From assembly GCA_947371645.1 (NCBI GenBank), contig CANBQJ010000224.1, positions 1-6,008 on the forward strand: DNA of 6,008 nucleotides, in the 5' to 3' direction. Shown here one piece after another: positions 5,922 through 6,008 of the stretch (position 1 is the first letter of the stretch; each line of letters starts with the position of its first letter). The stretch comes from Burkholderiales bacterium. GTDB lineage: Bacteria; Pseudomonadota; Gammaproteobacteria; Burkholderiales; Burkholderiaceae. The notes beneath the pieces are model-generated. The model did not search any database, was not told the origin of the DNA, and saw nothing but the letters and a program-made list of their open reading frames with translations. The translations under genes and the position numbers were made by a program.

Positions 5922-6008
5922 ATGACCGACCAGGCCAACCAGCCCAGCTTTGCCATCCAACGCATCTACCTGAAGGACCTGTCGCTGGAGCTGCCCAACG
6001 CGCCCGCC
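5922..6008 (+). CDS. secB: Protein-export chaperone SecB (N-terminal part, cut by window edge)
   Basis: SecB is a tetrameric cytoplasmic chaperone that keeps preproteins unfolded and hands them to SecA for Sec export. Only the first 29 residues are in the window. After a short polar N-terminus, [19 protein letters not shown] (10-28) is the highly conserved opening of SecB, whose usual form is 'F.IQR.Y.KD.S.E.PN.P'. The ATG at 5922 is preceded by AGGA at 5908-5911. The gene is intact as far as seen. In many Burkholderiales and other proteobacteria secB follows the glutaredoxin gene grxC; here its left neighbour is the monooxygenase gene, which reads in the same direction but is separated from it by a terminator. 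Confidence 0.93.
   Translation, partial: MTDQANQPSFAIQRIYLKDLSLELPNAPA

Overview
The window is GC-rich (roughly 65%), with dense genes, short intergenic gaps and strongly G/C-biased third codon positions. The secB N-terminus at the right edge has a beta-proteobacterial look. I infer a member of the Burkholderiales (Comamonadaceae or Aquabacterium-like); this rests on sequence style and family resemblance, not on a search.

Layout, left to right. (1) On the minus strand, a two-gene unit reads leftward: a secreted neutral ceramidase (2397-373), then 19 bp later the N-terminal part of a flavin monoamine oxidase with a twin-arginine signal (353 to the window edge). (2) A TetR/AcrR-family regulator (2545-3231, +) diverges from the ceramidase across a 147-bp gap that holds candidate promoters for both directions and several short palindromes. 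(3) A small SRPBCC-fold protein (3701-3243, -) converges on the regulator with 11 bp between stop codons. (4) A 488-bp non-coding stretch (3702-4189) ends in a strong sigma70-type promoter for (5) an EthA-type Baeyer-Villiger monooxygenase (4190-5668, +), followed by a good intrinsic terminator (about 5705-5741). (6) The first 29 codons of secB begin at 5922 and run off the right edge.

How the genes may work together (inference). The ceramidase should release sphingosine and a fatty acid from ceramide outside the cytoplasm. The amine oxidase in the same transcription unit, also predicted to be exported, could act on the freed amine. The divergent TetR protein is the natural candidate regulator of that unit. 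The monooxygenase and SRPBCC protein form a second, head-to-head lipid or ketone-related pair. Mycobacterial ethA is likewise controlled by a nearby TetR protein (EthR), so this TetR protein could in principle serve both sides. secB is ordinary housekeeping and marks the right boundary of the accessory segment.

No RNA genes, insertion sequences, CRISPR arrays, integrases or attachment sites were seen.
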